Shown here: one piece after another, positions 34,141 through 40,805 of the stretch
Layout of the letters: every line of letters begins with the position of its first letter
Numbering within the stretch: the first letter of the stretch is position 1
Assembly (NCBI GenBank): GCA_934167685.1
Contig: CAKPLQ010000006.1
Location: forward strand, 1 to 40,805
Origin: an uncultured Clostridia bacterium
GTDB lineage: Bacteria; Bacillota; Clostridia; TANB77; CAG-508
Length of the DNA stretch: 40,805 nucleotides
Direction of reading: 5' to 3'
Made by a program: the position numbers and the translations under genes
Notes under the pieces: generated by a model
Told to the model about the DNA's origin: nothing
The model's input: only the letters and a program-made list of their open reading frames with translations
Database searches by the model: none

Positions 34141-35061
34141 GTGAACCAGATATTAATTACAGGTGATGAAAAAATAAAGGAAAAAAAAGTACTACCAATT
34201 AAAGGTGTTACAGCACTTTTTGCAATATGTATAATAATATTAGGAATATGTATGATAAGTGGAAGTGTATATGCAAAAGAAAAGATAAATCAAGTAGTAG
34301 AAGCAAATACAAAGCCACAAGTTGATATAGAAAGAAATGATGATGACAATACTATAGAAATAAAGGTAAAACACAATAGAGGAATAAGTAAGATAGTATA
34401 TAGATGGAACAACGAAGAAGAAACTGTTATTGATGGAAAAAATAGAAAAGATGTTACAGAAAAAATAGACTTAATTGGTGGAGAAAATACATTAACAGTT
34501 ACAATAACAGAAGAAAATGGCCAATCAGTAACATATGAAAAACAATATAAAGTTGGAAATATACCAGTGATAAAATTAGAATCAGTATCAAACGGAGTAA
34601 AACTAACAGCAACAAGTGAAGCTAATATTACTAATATAACATACAGCTGGGATGATGAAGAAGAATCAAAAATACAACCAGAAGAAGCTTCAACAACGTA
34701 TGAAGGAATAATAAATGTTCCAAATGGAAAACATACATTAAAAATAGCAGTATTAGATGCAAATAATATGGAAGCCAAAAAAGAACAAATTGTAGTTGGA
34801 GATAAAGAGCCAACATTAACTATAAAACCACAATATGTTGATGGAAAAGTAGCTTTTGTAATAGATGCAGAAGATGACGAAAATATTAAAACTGTAGAAA
34901 TTACTCATAACGGTGGCACTAAACAAACGGAAAATGTAAATGATAAGACATATCATAAAGATATAATAATGACAGAAAAAGAAACGAATACATTAATAGT
35001 TACAGTAACAAATATAAATAATTTAACAAAAACAATGAGAGTAAAATTTGATAATAAGTAG
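34141..35061 (+). CDS. membrane-anchored protein with Ig-like repeats
   Basis: This 306-residue protein starts at GTG 34141 with AGGTGA just upstream. One membrane helix lies at about residues 24-44 (VTALFAICIIILGICMISGS) after a short charged N-terminus, so the bulk is probably outside. The outer part holds about three beta-sandwich repeats of roughly 80 residues. Each has an ITNITYSWDDEEE-like or ISKIVYRWNNEEE-like strand and an L.VTV/TLKIAV.D.N strand, as in bacterial Ig-like domains. No catalytic motif is visible. It is followed after 9 bases by the receiver-GGDEF gene, so it is the first gene of an operon. It may be a surface structural or sensing component. Confidence 0.7.
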   Translation: MNQILITGDEKIKEKKVLPIKGVTALFAICIIILGICMISGSVYAKEKINQVVEANTKPQVDIERNDDDNTIEIKVKHNRGISKIVYRWNNEEETVIDGKNRKDVTEKIDLIGGENTLTVTITEENGQSVTYEKQYKVGNIPVIKLESVSNGVKLTATSEANITNITYSWDDEEESKIQPEEASTTYEGIINVPNGKHTLKIAVLDANNMEAKKEQIVVGDKEPTLTIKPQYVDGKVAFVIDAEDDENIKTVEITHNGGTKQTENVNDKTYHKDIIMTEKETNTLIVTVTNINNLTKTMRVKFDNK

Positions 35062-35070
35062 GAGAAATAC

Positions 35071-36000
35071 ATGGTACAGGAAATATATATAATAGATGAT
35101 GATGAATCATCATTACCGATATTTAAAGAACTATTTAAAGAGGAAAATGAATTTAAATTTATAGGAGTAAAAACAGAACAAATAGATATTGCATTAAAAA
35201 ATATACCATTCTTAATAATAATAAATGAAGATGCAATAGATAGAGATGTTATAGAAGTATGCAAAAAAATAAGAAGAGATGAAGACAATCAGATAACACC
35301 AATAATAGTGGTATCATCTAATACAGATAGGAAACATAGAATAAGTGTATTAAGCCAATCAGTAGAGTATTATATAAAAAAGCCAGTTGATGCAGATTAT
35401 ATATATTATACTATAAAGAATTTGAATAGATTATTAAATATAAACAGAAAAATAAGCCCGTTAACAGGCTTACCAGGTAATGTGCAAATACATGCCGAAT
35501 TGAAAAAGAGAATATCAAAAGAACAAGAATTTTCTGTGTTATATTTAGATTTAGATAATTTTAAGGCTTATAATGATGTTTATGGATTTTTAAAGGGAGA
35601 CCAAATAATAGAATTTACAGCACAAACAATAGTAAAATGCGTACATGAAATGTTTCCAGAGGAGGCTTTTATAGGACATATCGGAGGAGACGATTTTGTA
35701 GCAATTGTTCCAACAGACAATGTGGATGAAATATGTCAATCCATAATTGCGCATTTTGATAAAAATGTAACTAAATTTTTTACAGAAGAGGATTTGGAAA
35801 AAGGTTATATAGAAGTTGCAAATAGAAAAGGAATAATAGAACAATTTGCATTAACATCAATTTCAATTGGAGTAGTAATTGTAGAAAAAGGAAGATTTAG
35901 CAATATATTAGAAATTGGAGACGTTGGAGCACAAGTAAAACATGTAGCCAAATCTATTATGGGAAGTAGTTATGCAATAGATAGAAGACAAACTCATTAG
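35071..36000 (+). CDS. receiver-GGDEF protein, probable diguanylate cyclase with an atypical receiver
   Basis: This 309-residue protein has a response-regulator receiver fold (about 1-125) followed by a GGDEF domain (about 130-305). GGDEF enzymes make cyclic-di-GMP from two GTP. The active-site loop is GGDDF at 205-209, with upstream LTGLPGN and YLDLDNFKAYND intact, so synthesis is plausible. No RxxD inhibitory site precedes the loop. In the receiver, the acidic pair (Asp9, Asp10) and the Lys of YIKKP are kept, but the usual phosphoacceptor Asp is replaced by Asn52 (LIIINED). Normal phosphorylation is therefore unlikely, though neighbouring Asp54 could be argued. No kinase gene is nearby. AGGAG precedes the ATG, and the next gene follows after 16 bases. 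Confidence 0.85.
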   Translation: MVQEIYIIDDDESSLPIFKELFKEENEFKFIGVKTEQIDIALKNIPFLIIINEDAIDRDVIEVCKKIRRDEDNQITPIIVVSSNTDRKHRISVLSQSVEYYIKKPVDADYIYYTIKNLNRLLNINRKISPLTGLPGNVQIHAELKKRISKEQEFSVLYLDLDNFKAYNDVYGFLKGDQIIEFTAQTIVKCVHEMFPEEAFIGHIGGDDFVAIVPTDNVDEICQSIIAHFDKNVTKFFTEEDLEKGYIEVANRKGIIEQFALTSISIGVVIVEKGRFSNILEIGDVGAQVKHVAKSIMGSSYAIDRRQTH

Positions 36001-36016
36001 GAGGAAGATTTTATAA

Positions 36017-37324
36017 ATGATTACACAAGTAATAGTGTTAATAATATTAATAGCGTTAAATGCATTTTTTGCGGCAAGTGAAATTGCATATATAGCATTA
36101 AATGATGCGAAAATAGAAAGGCAGGCTAAAGAAGGAAATAAAAAAGCTCAGCAAATACAGAAAATGTTAGAAACACCAAGTAAGTTTTTATCAACAATAC
36201 AAATAGGAATAACATTAGCTGGTTTTTTATCTAGTGCATTTGCTTCTGATGCATTTGCATCTAAACTTGCACCAGTGCTAAATAATGCAATTCCTATTGG
36301 TATTGGAGCATGGCAAAATATATCAATAATAATAATAACAATAATATTATCCTTCTTTACAATAATATTTGGTGAATTGGTGCCCAAAAGATTAGCGATG
36401 AAACATTATGAAAAAATAGCATTTGCAACAATTGGAATAATTAGAACAATATCAGTTATAACTGCACCATTTGTAAAGTTATTATCAGTAACAACAAATG
36501 CAATATCCAAAATATTTGGGGTAGGTGAAAACGAAGAAGAAATAGTAACAGAAGAAGAAATCAAAATGATGGTTGACCAAGGCAAGGAAGATGGAACAAT
36601 ACAAGAAGATGAAAAAGAATATATAAATAATGTTTTTGAATTTAATGATATTACAGCATCGGAAATAATGACACATAGAACAGATATATTTGCAGTAGAT
36701 ATAAATACAAGTGCAGCAGAATTATTAGAAGAAATAATAAGAGATGATTGCAAACATAGTAGAATTCCTGTTTATGATGAAACAATAGACGAGATAAAAG
36801 GAATTTTGTATGTAAAAGATATAATTAAAAATATTACTAAAAAAACATTTAAAATTAAAAATATAATGAAAGAAGCATATTTTGTATCACAAAATAAATT
36901 AATAAATGAAATATTTAAAGATTTGCAAAAAAGTAAGAAACAAATGGCTATTGTAGTTGATGAATATGGCGGAACTGCAGGGCTTATAACAATGGAGGAT
37001 ATTCTAGAAGAAATTGTTGGAGATATTTATGATGAATATGATGATATTGAGGAAGAATATGAAAAAATAGATGATAAAACTTATATGGTTTCTGGTAGAA
37101 TGCCAATTTATGATGTAAATAAATTGTTGAATTCAAACATACCAGAAGGAGATTATGATACTTTGTCTGGATATCTTCAAGAAGAGTTGGGAAGAATTCC
37201 TACAGAAGAGGAAATTCCTATTATTGAAACTAAAGAACTTACTTTTAAAATTGAAGAATATGAGGATAAAAGAATTGTAAAAGTTAAGGTTTGTAAAAAT
37301 GAACCAGAGGAAACTGAAAATTAA
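36017..37324 (+). CDS. CNNM/HlyC-CorC family membrane protein with CBS domains
   Basis: A 435-residue protein. The N-terminal DUF21/CNNM membrane domain (about 1-140) has several helices and starts LNAFFAASEIAYIALN. Then come two CBS domains (about 205-325, with SRIPVYDE and the VVDEYGGTAGLITMEDILEEIVGDI signature) and the C-terminal CorC_HlyC domain (about 345-425). Relatives such as MpfA export magnesium or related cations, and the CBS pair senses Mg-ATP or nucleotides. The older name hemolysin is misleading. AGGAGGA lies before the ATG. It is the last gene of the three-gene operon with the Ig-like and GGDEF genes. Confidence 0.9.
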   Translation: MITQVIVLIILIALNAFFAASEIAYIALNDAKIERQAKEGNKKAQQIQKMLETPSKFLSTIQIGITLAGFLSSAFASDAFASKLAPVLNNAIPIGIGAWQNISIIIITIILSFFTIIFGELVPKRLAMKHYEKIAFATIGIIRTISVITAPFVKLLSVTTNAISKIFGVGENEEEIVTEEEIKMMVDQGKEDGTIQEDEKEYINNVFEFNDITASEIMTHRTDIFAVDINTSAAELLEEIIRDDCKHSRIPVYDETIDEIKGILYVKDIIKNITKKTFKIKNIMKEAYFVSQNKLINEIFKDLQKSKKQMAIVVDEYGGTAGLITMEDILEEIVGDIYDEYDDIEEEYEKIDDKTYMVSGRMPIYDVNKLLNSNIPEGDYDTLSGYLQEELGRIPTEEEIPIIETKELTFKIEEYEDKRIVKVKVCKNEPEETEN

Positions 37325-37331
37325 TAATAAA

Positions 37332-37359
37332 ACAGGCAGAGAAATTAATCTCTGCCTGT
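37332..37359 (-). terminator. terminator between convergent genes
   Basis: A perfect 11-bp stem ACAGGCAGAGA / TCTCTGCCTGT (37332-37342 with 37349-37359). On the minus strand it is followed by TTTTATTATT, so it best serves the minus-strand gene at 37384. On the plus strand the 3' side is A-rich and the T run is missing. Confidence 0.75.
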
Positions 37360-37383
37360 AAAAGGATTTGGGTTAACGAGTTA

Positions 37384-38106
37384 CTACTTGCTGGCCTCGA
37401 CAATCTTGTCGATTTCAGCTTCGATTTCTTCCTGTGTTACAAACTCAGGAAGGACAATCTGCTTGTCCAGAGCTGGAATATTAATATATTTCCAGGTGTT
37501 TTCGGCCAAATCTTCATCATAATCTCGTAAAAGACTCTGATGAACATGTTCCTCGAACCAGTCAGCATCAATGCTGATCCCATAATCGGCCTTAATTCTT
37601 TTCGCTACTGCGATAAAGAAAAGGTCGTCCATCGGGAACAAGTCCTTACGAAGTGTTGCTCCGTCAACAACTTTTCCGGTTCTGTTGTAACCAAACCTGT
37701 CATCGAAACGTCCAGAGACGTCAATTAACGTTCGTATCCAACGGTCCCAAGCCATATCCTGATACAAGTGTGTCTCGTATCCTGAACCTATCCATGCTGG
37801 ATTAAGTTCAGCAAAGACTTCTGGATGAGTCATCTCATCTACAGCAGCCTTTGGGATATCAGACTGGAGGTTTGTTTCCAGTTTGTCTTTTATCCCTTTT
37901 AAGTTATCTGGAGTAGTGTGAAGTACTACAGTGGAAACATTTCCACTTATAGGATGTTCTGTAAAGTGGAATACCTGTCTTGGTCCGTACATCCGGATTG
38001 CATCTGGAAGTAACAGCTGAGACACGATGGTGTCGATACTGCTGAGGTCCTCTCCATTTTCAAGCATTGCCAGTAATTTGGTTGCGGTATGGTTCATTGT
38101 TAACAT
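37384..38106 (-). CDS. hypothetical protein of atypical base composition
   Basis: This 240-residue protein starts at the ATG 38106-38104, with AAAGGA just upstream on the minus strand; the longer 274-codon frame has no such support. I do not recognise the family with certainty. Segments SQLLLPDAIRMYGPRQVFHF, GYETHLYQDMAWDRWI and WFEEHVHQSLLRDYDEDLAENTW contain His and Asp spaced as in helical metal-binding hydrolases, but no named motif is complete. There is no signal peptide. G+C is clearly higher than in every neighbour (many GC-ending codons such as CTG, GAC, GTC), and the strand is opposite to its neighbours. Recent transfer is likely. It has a strong promoter of its own and a hairpin in its leader. 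Confidence 0.65.
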   Translation of the reverse strand: MLTMNHTATKLLAMLENGEDLSSIDTIVSQLLLPDAIRMYGPRQVFHFTEHPISGNVSTVVLHTTPDNLKGIKDKLETNLQSDIPKAAVDEMTHPEVFAELNPAWIGSGYETHLYQDMAWDRWIRTLIDVSGRFDDRFGYNRTGKVVDGATLRKDLFPMDDLFFIAVAKRIKADYGISIDADWFEEHVHQSLLRDYDEDLAENTWKYINIPALDKQIVLPEFVTQEEIEAEIDKIVEASK

Positions 38107-38120
38107 AAAAATCCTTTCTG

Positions 38121-38135
38121 CTATGCTTTGCATAG
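38121..38135 (-). promoter_or_regulatory. hairpin next to the ribosome binding site of the minus-strand gene
   Basis: CTATGC / GCATAG with a 3-base loop lies about 6 bases upstream of the AAAGGA site. It may modulate translation of the gene ending at 37384. Confidence 0.35.
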
Positions 38136-38196
38136 ACTTTTGTGTAATGGGTAAACACAATATGTATTTACCATATATTAATGTTTCAACAATTAT

Positions 38197-38225
38197 ATTA
38201 TACCACAAAAATAATATTTTGTAAA
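38197..38225 (-). promoter_or_regulatory. promoter of the minus-strand atypical gene
   Basis: On the minus strand TTTACA (38225-38220), a 17-base spacer, and perfect TATAAT (38202-38197). The leader to the ATG is about 85 bases. Confidence 0.75.
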
Positions 38226-38309
38226 ATTAATGATTTTAATTCGAATCATAAGTTTATCTTATATCTCTCAGCGATTAGTTAAATAATATGTTTGTAGCTT
38301 AAAATAAGA

Positions 38310-38341
38310 AACCCTCCAGAAAAAAATATTTCTGGAGGGTT
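38310..38341 (-). terminator. strong hairpin terminator on the minus strand
   Basis: A perfect 13-bp stem AACCCTCCAGAAA / TTTCTGGAGGGTT (38310-38322 with 38329-38341). On the minus strand it is followed by TCTTATTTT. On the plus strand no T run follows. It would end a short minus-strand transcript from the promoter at 38467-38439. Confidence 0.7.
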
Positions 38342-38432
38342 AAGGGGAAAAACAGATTGTTAATTAGTTACTAAATGGGTCATTAGCCCAAATCTCTTTC
38401 TCCTTTCTTTATATGTATGCACTACATGTTAC
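38310..38432 (-). ncRNA. candidate small RNA or tiny-ORF transcript
   Basis: About 120 bases lie between a minus-strand promoter and the hairpin terminator. It contains a good AAAGGAG site (near 38407-38401) followed only by very short frames. One is a GTG-started frame at 38422-38360, MHTYKERRKRFGLMTHLVTN if GTG is read as Met. Within it, ATG at 38383 gives MTHLVTN. The AAAGGAG site itself points to an ATT codon giving IWANDPFSN. None is secure. It may be a small RNA, a leader peptide or a toxin-like microprotein. Confidence 0.4.
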
Positions 38433-38438
38433 ATATTT

Positions 38439-38467
38439 AGCATAACGTATTTACATAAAATTGCCAA
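38439..38467 (-). promoter_or_regulatory. promoter of the candidate small minus-strand transcript
   Basis: On the minus strand TTGGCA (38467-38462), a 17-base spacer, and TATGCT (38444-38439). Confidence 0.45.
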
Positions 38468-38497
38468 TATACAGTATAAAAAAATTGAATATTTATG

Positions 38498-38526
38498 TTG
38501 ATAGAATAGAAAAAAAATGATAAAAT
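38498..38526 (+). promoter_or_regulatory. promoter of the NUDIX gene
   Basis: TTGATA at 38498-38503, a 17-base spacer, TAAAAT at 38521-38526, 30 bases before the ATG. It diverges from the minus-strand small transcript. Confidence 0.6.
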
Positions 38527-38555
38527 ATAGAAAATAAAAGAGAGGAGAAATAAAA

Positions 38556-39029
38556 ATGGATTTAACTTTAGATGTTGAGGACTATAAATTGAACATAAGG
38601 GCTGGAGGAGTAATTATACATAATGGAAAGATATTAGTTCATAAAAATATATACAAAGACCATTATTGCTTACCAGGTGGAAGAATTGAAATAGGTGAAA
38701 GTTCTGAGCAAACAATAAAAAGAGAGATATACGAAGAGTTAGGAAAAAGAATAGAACTAATAGGATACTTGGCAACAGTTGAAAACTTTTTTGAAATGGA
38801 AAATAAAAAGTACCATGAAATATTTTTTATACATAAAATAGAATTTGCAAATGAAGAAGACAAGAAAATAAATTATACTATGCACAATTTAGAAGGAAAA
38901 GAATATTTACAATATGAATGGTTAGATTTTGATAAGGTAGAAGAATATACTATTGTTCCTAAATGTTTGAAAGAAGTATTGAAATCTAAAGACTTTCCAA
39001 TACATATAATTAATGATGATTTAAAATAA
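38556..39029 (+). CDS. NUDIX hydrolase
   Basis: A 157-residue protein of the NUDIX fold, which cleaves nucleoside diphosphates linked to another group. The NUDIX box runs from Gly42 to Lys64: GX5E with Glu48, then REIYEELG with Glu57, Glu60 and Glu61, the metal ligands. The flanking HYCLPGG and the ENFFEMENKKYHEIFFIH strand resemble MutT/Ap4A-type enzymes acting on small substrates. The actual substrate cannot be told from sequence. GAGAGGAG precedes the ATG. The FlaR-like kinase gene follows after 16 bases, so they are likely co-transcribed. Confidence 0.9.
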   Translation: MDLTLDVEDYKLNIRAGGVIIHNGKILVHKNIYKDHYCLPGGRIEIGESSEQTIKREIYEELGKRIELIGYLATVENFFEMENKKYHEIFFIHKIEFANEEDKKINYTMHNLEGKEYLQYEWLDFDKVEEYTIVPKCLKEVLKSKDFPIHIINDDLK

Positions 39030-39045
39030 GGAGAAAAATAATATT

Positions 39046-39552
39046 ATGTATAATCGAATTTCTATTGTTGGTGGTTCAGGAACTGGTAAAAGTACATTAT
39101 GTGATATATTATCTAAAGAATTTGATTTACCAGCAATTCATTTAGATGCAATCAATTTTAATGCAAATTGGGTTGAGATTGATAAAAAGGAAAGAGATAG
39201 AATAATATCTGCTAAGTCGAAGGAAGAAAAGTGGGTTATTGATGGAAATTACAACAAAACACTTAAGGAACGTTTTGATAAAGCAGATTTAATAATATGG
39301 TTGGATTATTCAACGGCTATGCAATTAAAAGGAATTTTAAAAAGATATTTTAAAACTCGCAATAATGAGAGACCAGAAATACCTGGTTGTAAGGAACGCT
39401 TGGATTTTCAATTTCTAAAATCTGTTGCTACATATAATAAAAAGAAAAGTCCTGTAATTGCAGATTATTTAAAAAATATTCCAAAAGATAAAGTATTAAT
39501 TTTTAAGAAACAAAAAGATTTAAACAAATGGCTTAAAGAAATCATAAAATAA
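39046..39552 (+). CDS. P-loop kinase-like protein (FlaR / DNA topology modulation family)
   Basis: A 168-residue P-loop NTPase resembling adenylate kinase and shikimate kinase. Walker A is GGSGTGKST at residues 9-17. The later HLDAINFNANW segment, WVIDGNY and DLIIWLDYST match the FlaR-type topology modulation family, whose biochemical role is poorly known; despite the name, direct action on DNA is not shown by sequence. It is soluble. AAGGAG precedes the ATG at 39046. It is probably co-transcribed with the NUDIX gene and ends at a hairpin that also touches the next gene's ribosome binding site. Confidence 0.85.
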   Translation: MYNRISIVGGSGTGKSTLCDILSKEFDLPAIHLDAINFNANWVEIDKKERDRIISAKSKEEKWVIDGNYNKTLKERFDKADLIIWLDYSTAMQLKGILKRYFKTRNNERPEIPGCKERLDFQFLKSVATYNKKKSPVIADYLKNIPKDKVLIFKKQKDLNKWLKEIIK

Positions 39553-39557
39553 AAATC

Positions 39558-39599
39558 CTCTCATACAATTATAAAAAAGATTGTATGGGGAGTTTTTTT
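39558..39599 (+). terminator. terminator hairpin overlapping the cwlD ribosome binding site
   Basis: CTCTCATACAAT (39558-39569) pairs with ATTGTATGGGGA (39580-39591) using two G-T pairs; the right arm carries on into GGGGAG (39587-39592) and then seven T. GGGGAG is also the best ribosome binding site for ATG 39600. Folding would stop transcription or hide the site. Confidence 0.7.
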
Positions 39600-40309
39600 A
39601 TGATAGTATTAAATAAAAAGAAAATAAGATTAACAATATTGATTGTGTTTGTATTAGCATTTGGATTTGCGATATTAATGGATAGCAAAGAAAGTGTACC
39701 AACAGTATCATTACCTGTATCTGGAAAAACGATAGTAATAGATGCACGGACATCGGAAAACCAGATGAAGGAGCACAAAGTAGTAGAGGAACAACAGAGG
39801 CAGAGACTAATTTAAAAATAGCATTAAAGTTGCAAAATTTGTTGGAGCAAAGTGGCTCTTCCGTAGTACTTACACGTTCTGATGAAAATGCAATATATGA
39901 TTTAGATGCAAAAACCTTAAAAGAAAAAAAGATATCAGATATACATAATAGAGTAAAAATAGGAAATGAAAGTTCAGCAGATATATTTGTATCAATTCAT
40001 CTAAACAAAATTCCGCAACAACAATATGATGGTTGGCAAACATTTTATAATGCTGAAAGTCAAGATGGTCAGAAACTTGCTGTATCGATACAAAATAATT
40101 TGAACAATGCTATTCAAAAAGAGAATAACAGAATAGCTAAAAGTATAGAAAATGTATATATAATAAAACATGTAGAAATACCAATTGCAATAGTAGAATG
40201 TGGATTTTTATCTAACCCAGAAGAAGAGCAGAAATTGCTGGAAGATGAATACCAAAATAGGCTTGCCTGGGGCATATATAATGGTATAGTAGACTATTTT
40301 TATCAATAA
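39600..40309 (+). pseudogene. cwlD: frameshifted N-acetylmuramoyl-L-alanine amidase (CwlD-like)
   Basis: An Amidase_3 zinc hydrolase of peptidoglycan. In spore formers CwlD helps make cortex muramic-delta-lactam. The N-terminus has a membrane helix (LTILIVFVLAFGFAILM) and the family lead-in LPVSGKTIVIDA. The expected DAGHGKPDEG is broken: extra C bases at 39747 and 39754 change gca-gga-cat-gga into gcaCggacatCgga. Removing both restores DAGHGKPDEGAQSSRGTTEA and joins the two frames (39600-39815, and open to 40309). The rest is intact, including IFVSIHLN, IAIVECGFLSNPEE and a normal C-terminus. As given, the zinc-binding His is lost and the product ends after about 70 residues. The start is ATG 39600, not ATG 39585, because GGGGAG lies between them. 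A sequencing or assembly error is a real alternative. Confidence 0.85.
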
Positions 40310-40384
40310 TATTCTTACAGTATAATAATTCTAGTAGCTTTATAATAATTTAAAATAAAATATTATTCTATAGTATAATATTAC

Positions 40385-40420
40385 AAAATCACTGTAACCT
40401 TACGGGTATAGTGATTTTTT
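40385..40420 (+). terminator. intrinsic terminator after cwlD
   Basis: A stem of about 14 bp with one G-T pair and one mismatch (40385-40399 with 40404-40418), a TTAC loop and six T. It follows 75 bases of AT-rich sequence with no gene. Confidence 0.8.
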
Positions 40421-40453
40421 GTGTAAAAATTGTGTGAAATTTGTGGAAAGAGA

Positions 40454-40482
40454 TTGACTTTTTGACGGTTTCAGTGTATTAT
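40454..40482 (+). promoter_or_regulatory. minD promoter
   Basis: TTGACT at 40454-40459, a 17-base spacer, TATTAT at 40477-40482, about 57 bases before the ATG. Confidence 0.65.
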
Positions 40483-40539
40483 ATTAATTGTAAAAACTAG
40501 GATTAGAAGTTCGTGAGAAATATCCTAAGGAGGAAGAAT

Positions 40540-40805
40540 ATGGGAGAAGTTATAGTTATCACATCAGGAAAAGGTGGAGTTGGAAAAACAACGACAACAG
40601 CAAATTTAGGATCAAGTTTAGCATTAGAAGGAAAAAAGGTTGCATTAATAGATACAGACATTGGATTAAGAAATTTAGATGTTGTAATGGGATTAGAAAA
40701 CAGAATAGTATATGATATAGTTGATGTTGTTGAAGAAAAATGTAAATTAAGACAAGCTTTAATAAAAGATAAAAGATTTAAAGAATTATATTTATTACCA
40801 GCTGC
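40540..40805 (+). CDS. minD: septum site-determining ATPase MinD (partial)
   Basis: The first 88 residues of MinD; the gene runs off the right edge. MinD is the membrane-binding ATPase that works with MinC to keep the division septum at midcell. The deviant Walker A motif KGGVGKTTTT (Lys11 and Lys16) and DTDIGLRNLDVVMGLENRIVYD-like segments (split here as DTDIGLRNLD and VVMGLENR) are diagnostic for MinD over Soj/ParA. AAGGAGG sits 8 bases before the ATG. It has its own promoter, so minC, if linked, is not directly upstream. Confidence 0.93.
   Translation, partial: MGEVIVITSGKGGVGKTTTTANLGSSLALEGKKVALIDTDIGLRNLDVVMGLENRIVYDIVDVVEEKCKLRQALIKDKRFKELYLLPA

Noticed and set aside
38107..38208. Longer 274-codon form of the minus-strand gene
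   Set aside because: The extra 34 codons lack a ribosome binding site, are AT-rich unlike the gene body, and overlap the predicted promoter leader.
39600..39830. Programmed ribosomal frameshift in cwlD
   Set aside because: There is no slippery heptamer or downstream structure at the site, and two separate insertions are needed to explain it, in the catalytic motif itself. Mutation or sequence error is simpler.
40310..40384. Small gene between cwlD and its terminator
   Set aside because: Only AT-rich sequence with scattered -10-like words; no start with a ribosome binding site.

Overview
The window is AT-rich (I judge well under 35% G+C) and reads with the standard bacterial code. TGA is a true stop, for example in the small Spo0E-like gene. 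Strong Shine-Dalgarno sites, TTGACA/TATAAT promoters, the gdpP-rplI-dnaB order, paired M16 peptidases, a Spo0E-like protein, DacF and CwlD together point to a low-GC Bacillota, most likely a gut-type member of the Clostridia with at least a sporulation heritage. I cannot name a species.

Layout. 1-2 kb: the end of an unknown gene, a coiled-coil protein, and a protein that looks like a degenerate ProA/aldehyde-dehydrogenase fold. 2-5.6 kb: a 1209-residue protein with BspA-type leucine-rich repeats at the N-terminus and a large uncharacterised C-terminal part. 5.7-13.4 kb: rpoB and rpoC, with their own promoter, a long rpoB leader and a structured rpoB-rpoC spacer. 13.5-18.3 kb: gdpP, rplI, dnaB, tilS as one operon. 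18.4-20.3 kb: ftsH alone. 20.4-23.5 kb: a large membrane-anchored surface protein ending in an apparently truncated LamG-like domain, followed by a short internally deleted relic of a second copy of the same gene. 23.5-27.1 kb: nrdG, rpsU and an M16 peptidase-like pair. 27.2-28.2 kb: a Spo0E-like gene behind a possible 0A box, an unknown gene, then tRNA-Cys and tRNA-Gly on the minus strand. 28.3-29.5 kb: dacF (minus). 29.6-37.3 kb: a thioester-domain/DUF11-type adhesin, then a likely operon of an Ig-like membrane protein, a receiver-GGDEF protein and a CNNM/HlyC-type transporter. 37.4-38.1 kb: a minus-strand gene whose base composition is clearly higher in G+C than its surroundings. 38.3-38.5 kb: a promoter-terminator unit on the minus strand that could be a small RNA or tiny ORF. 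38.5-40.3 kb: a NUDIX hydrolase, a FlaR-like P-loop kinase and a frameshifted cwlD. 40.5 kb to the end: the start of minD.

The housekeeping blocks (transcription, translation, replication, c-di-AMP turnover, proteolysis) look intact. The accessory material is mostly cell-surface: LRR protein, LamG protein, thioester adhesin, Ig-like protein. A GGDEF protein sits in the operon just after the adhesin. The points most worth a second look are the relic duplicate after the LamG gene, two C insertions in the zinc motif of cwlD, two adjacent tRNAs with C instead of U at T-loop position 55, the ProA-like pseudoenzyme, the rpoB-rpoC spacer structure, and the minus-strand island at 37.4-38.5 kb.
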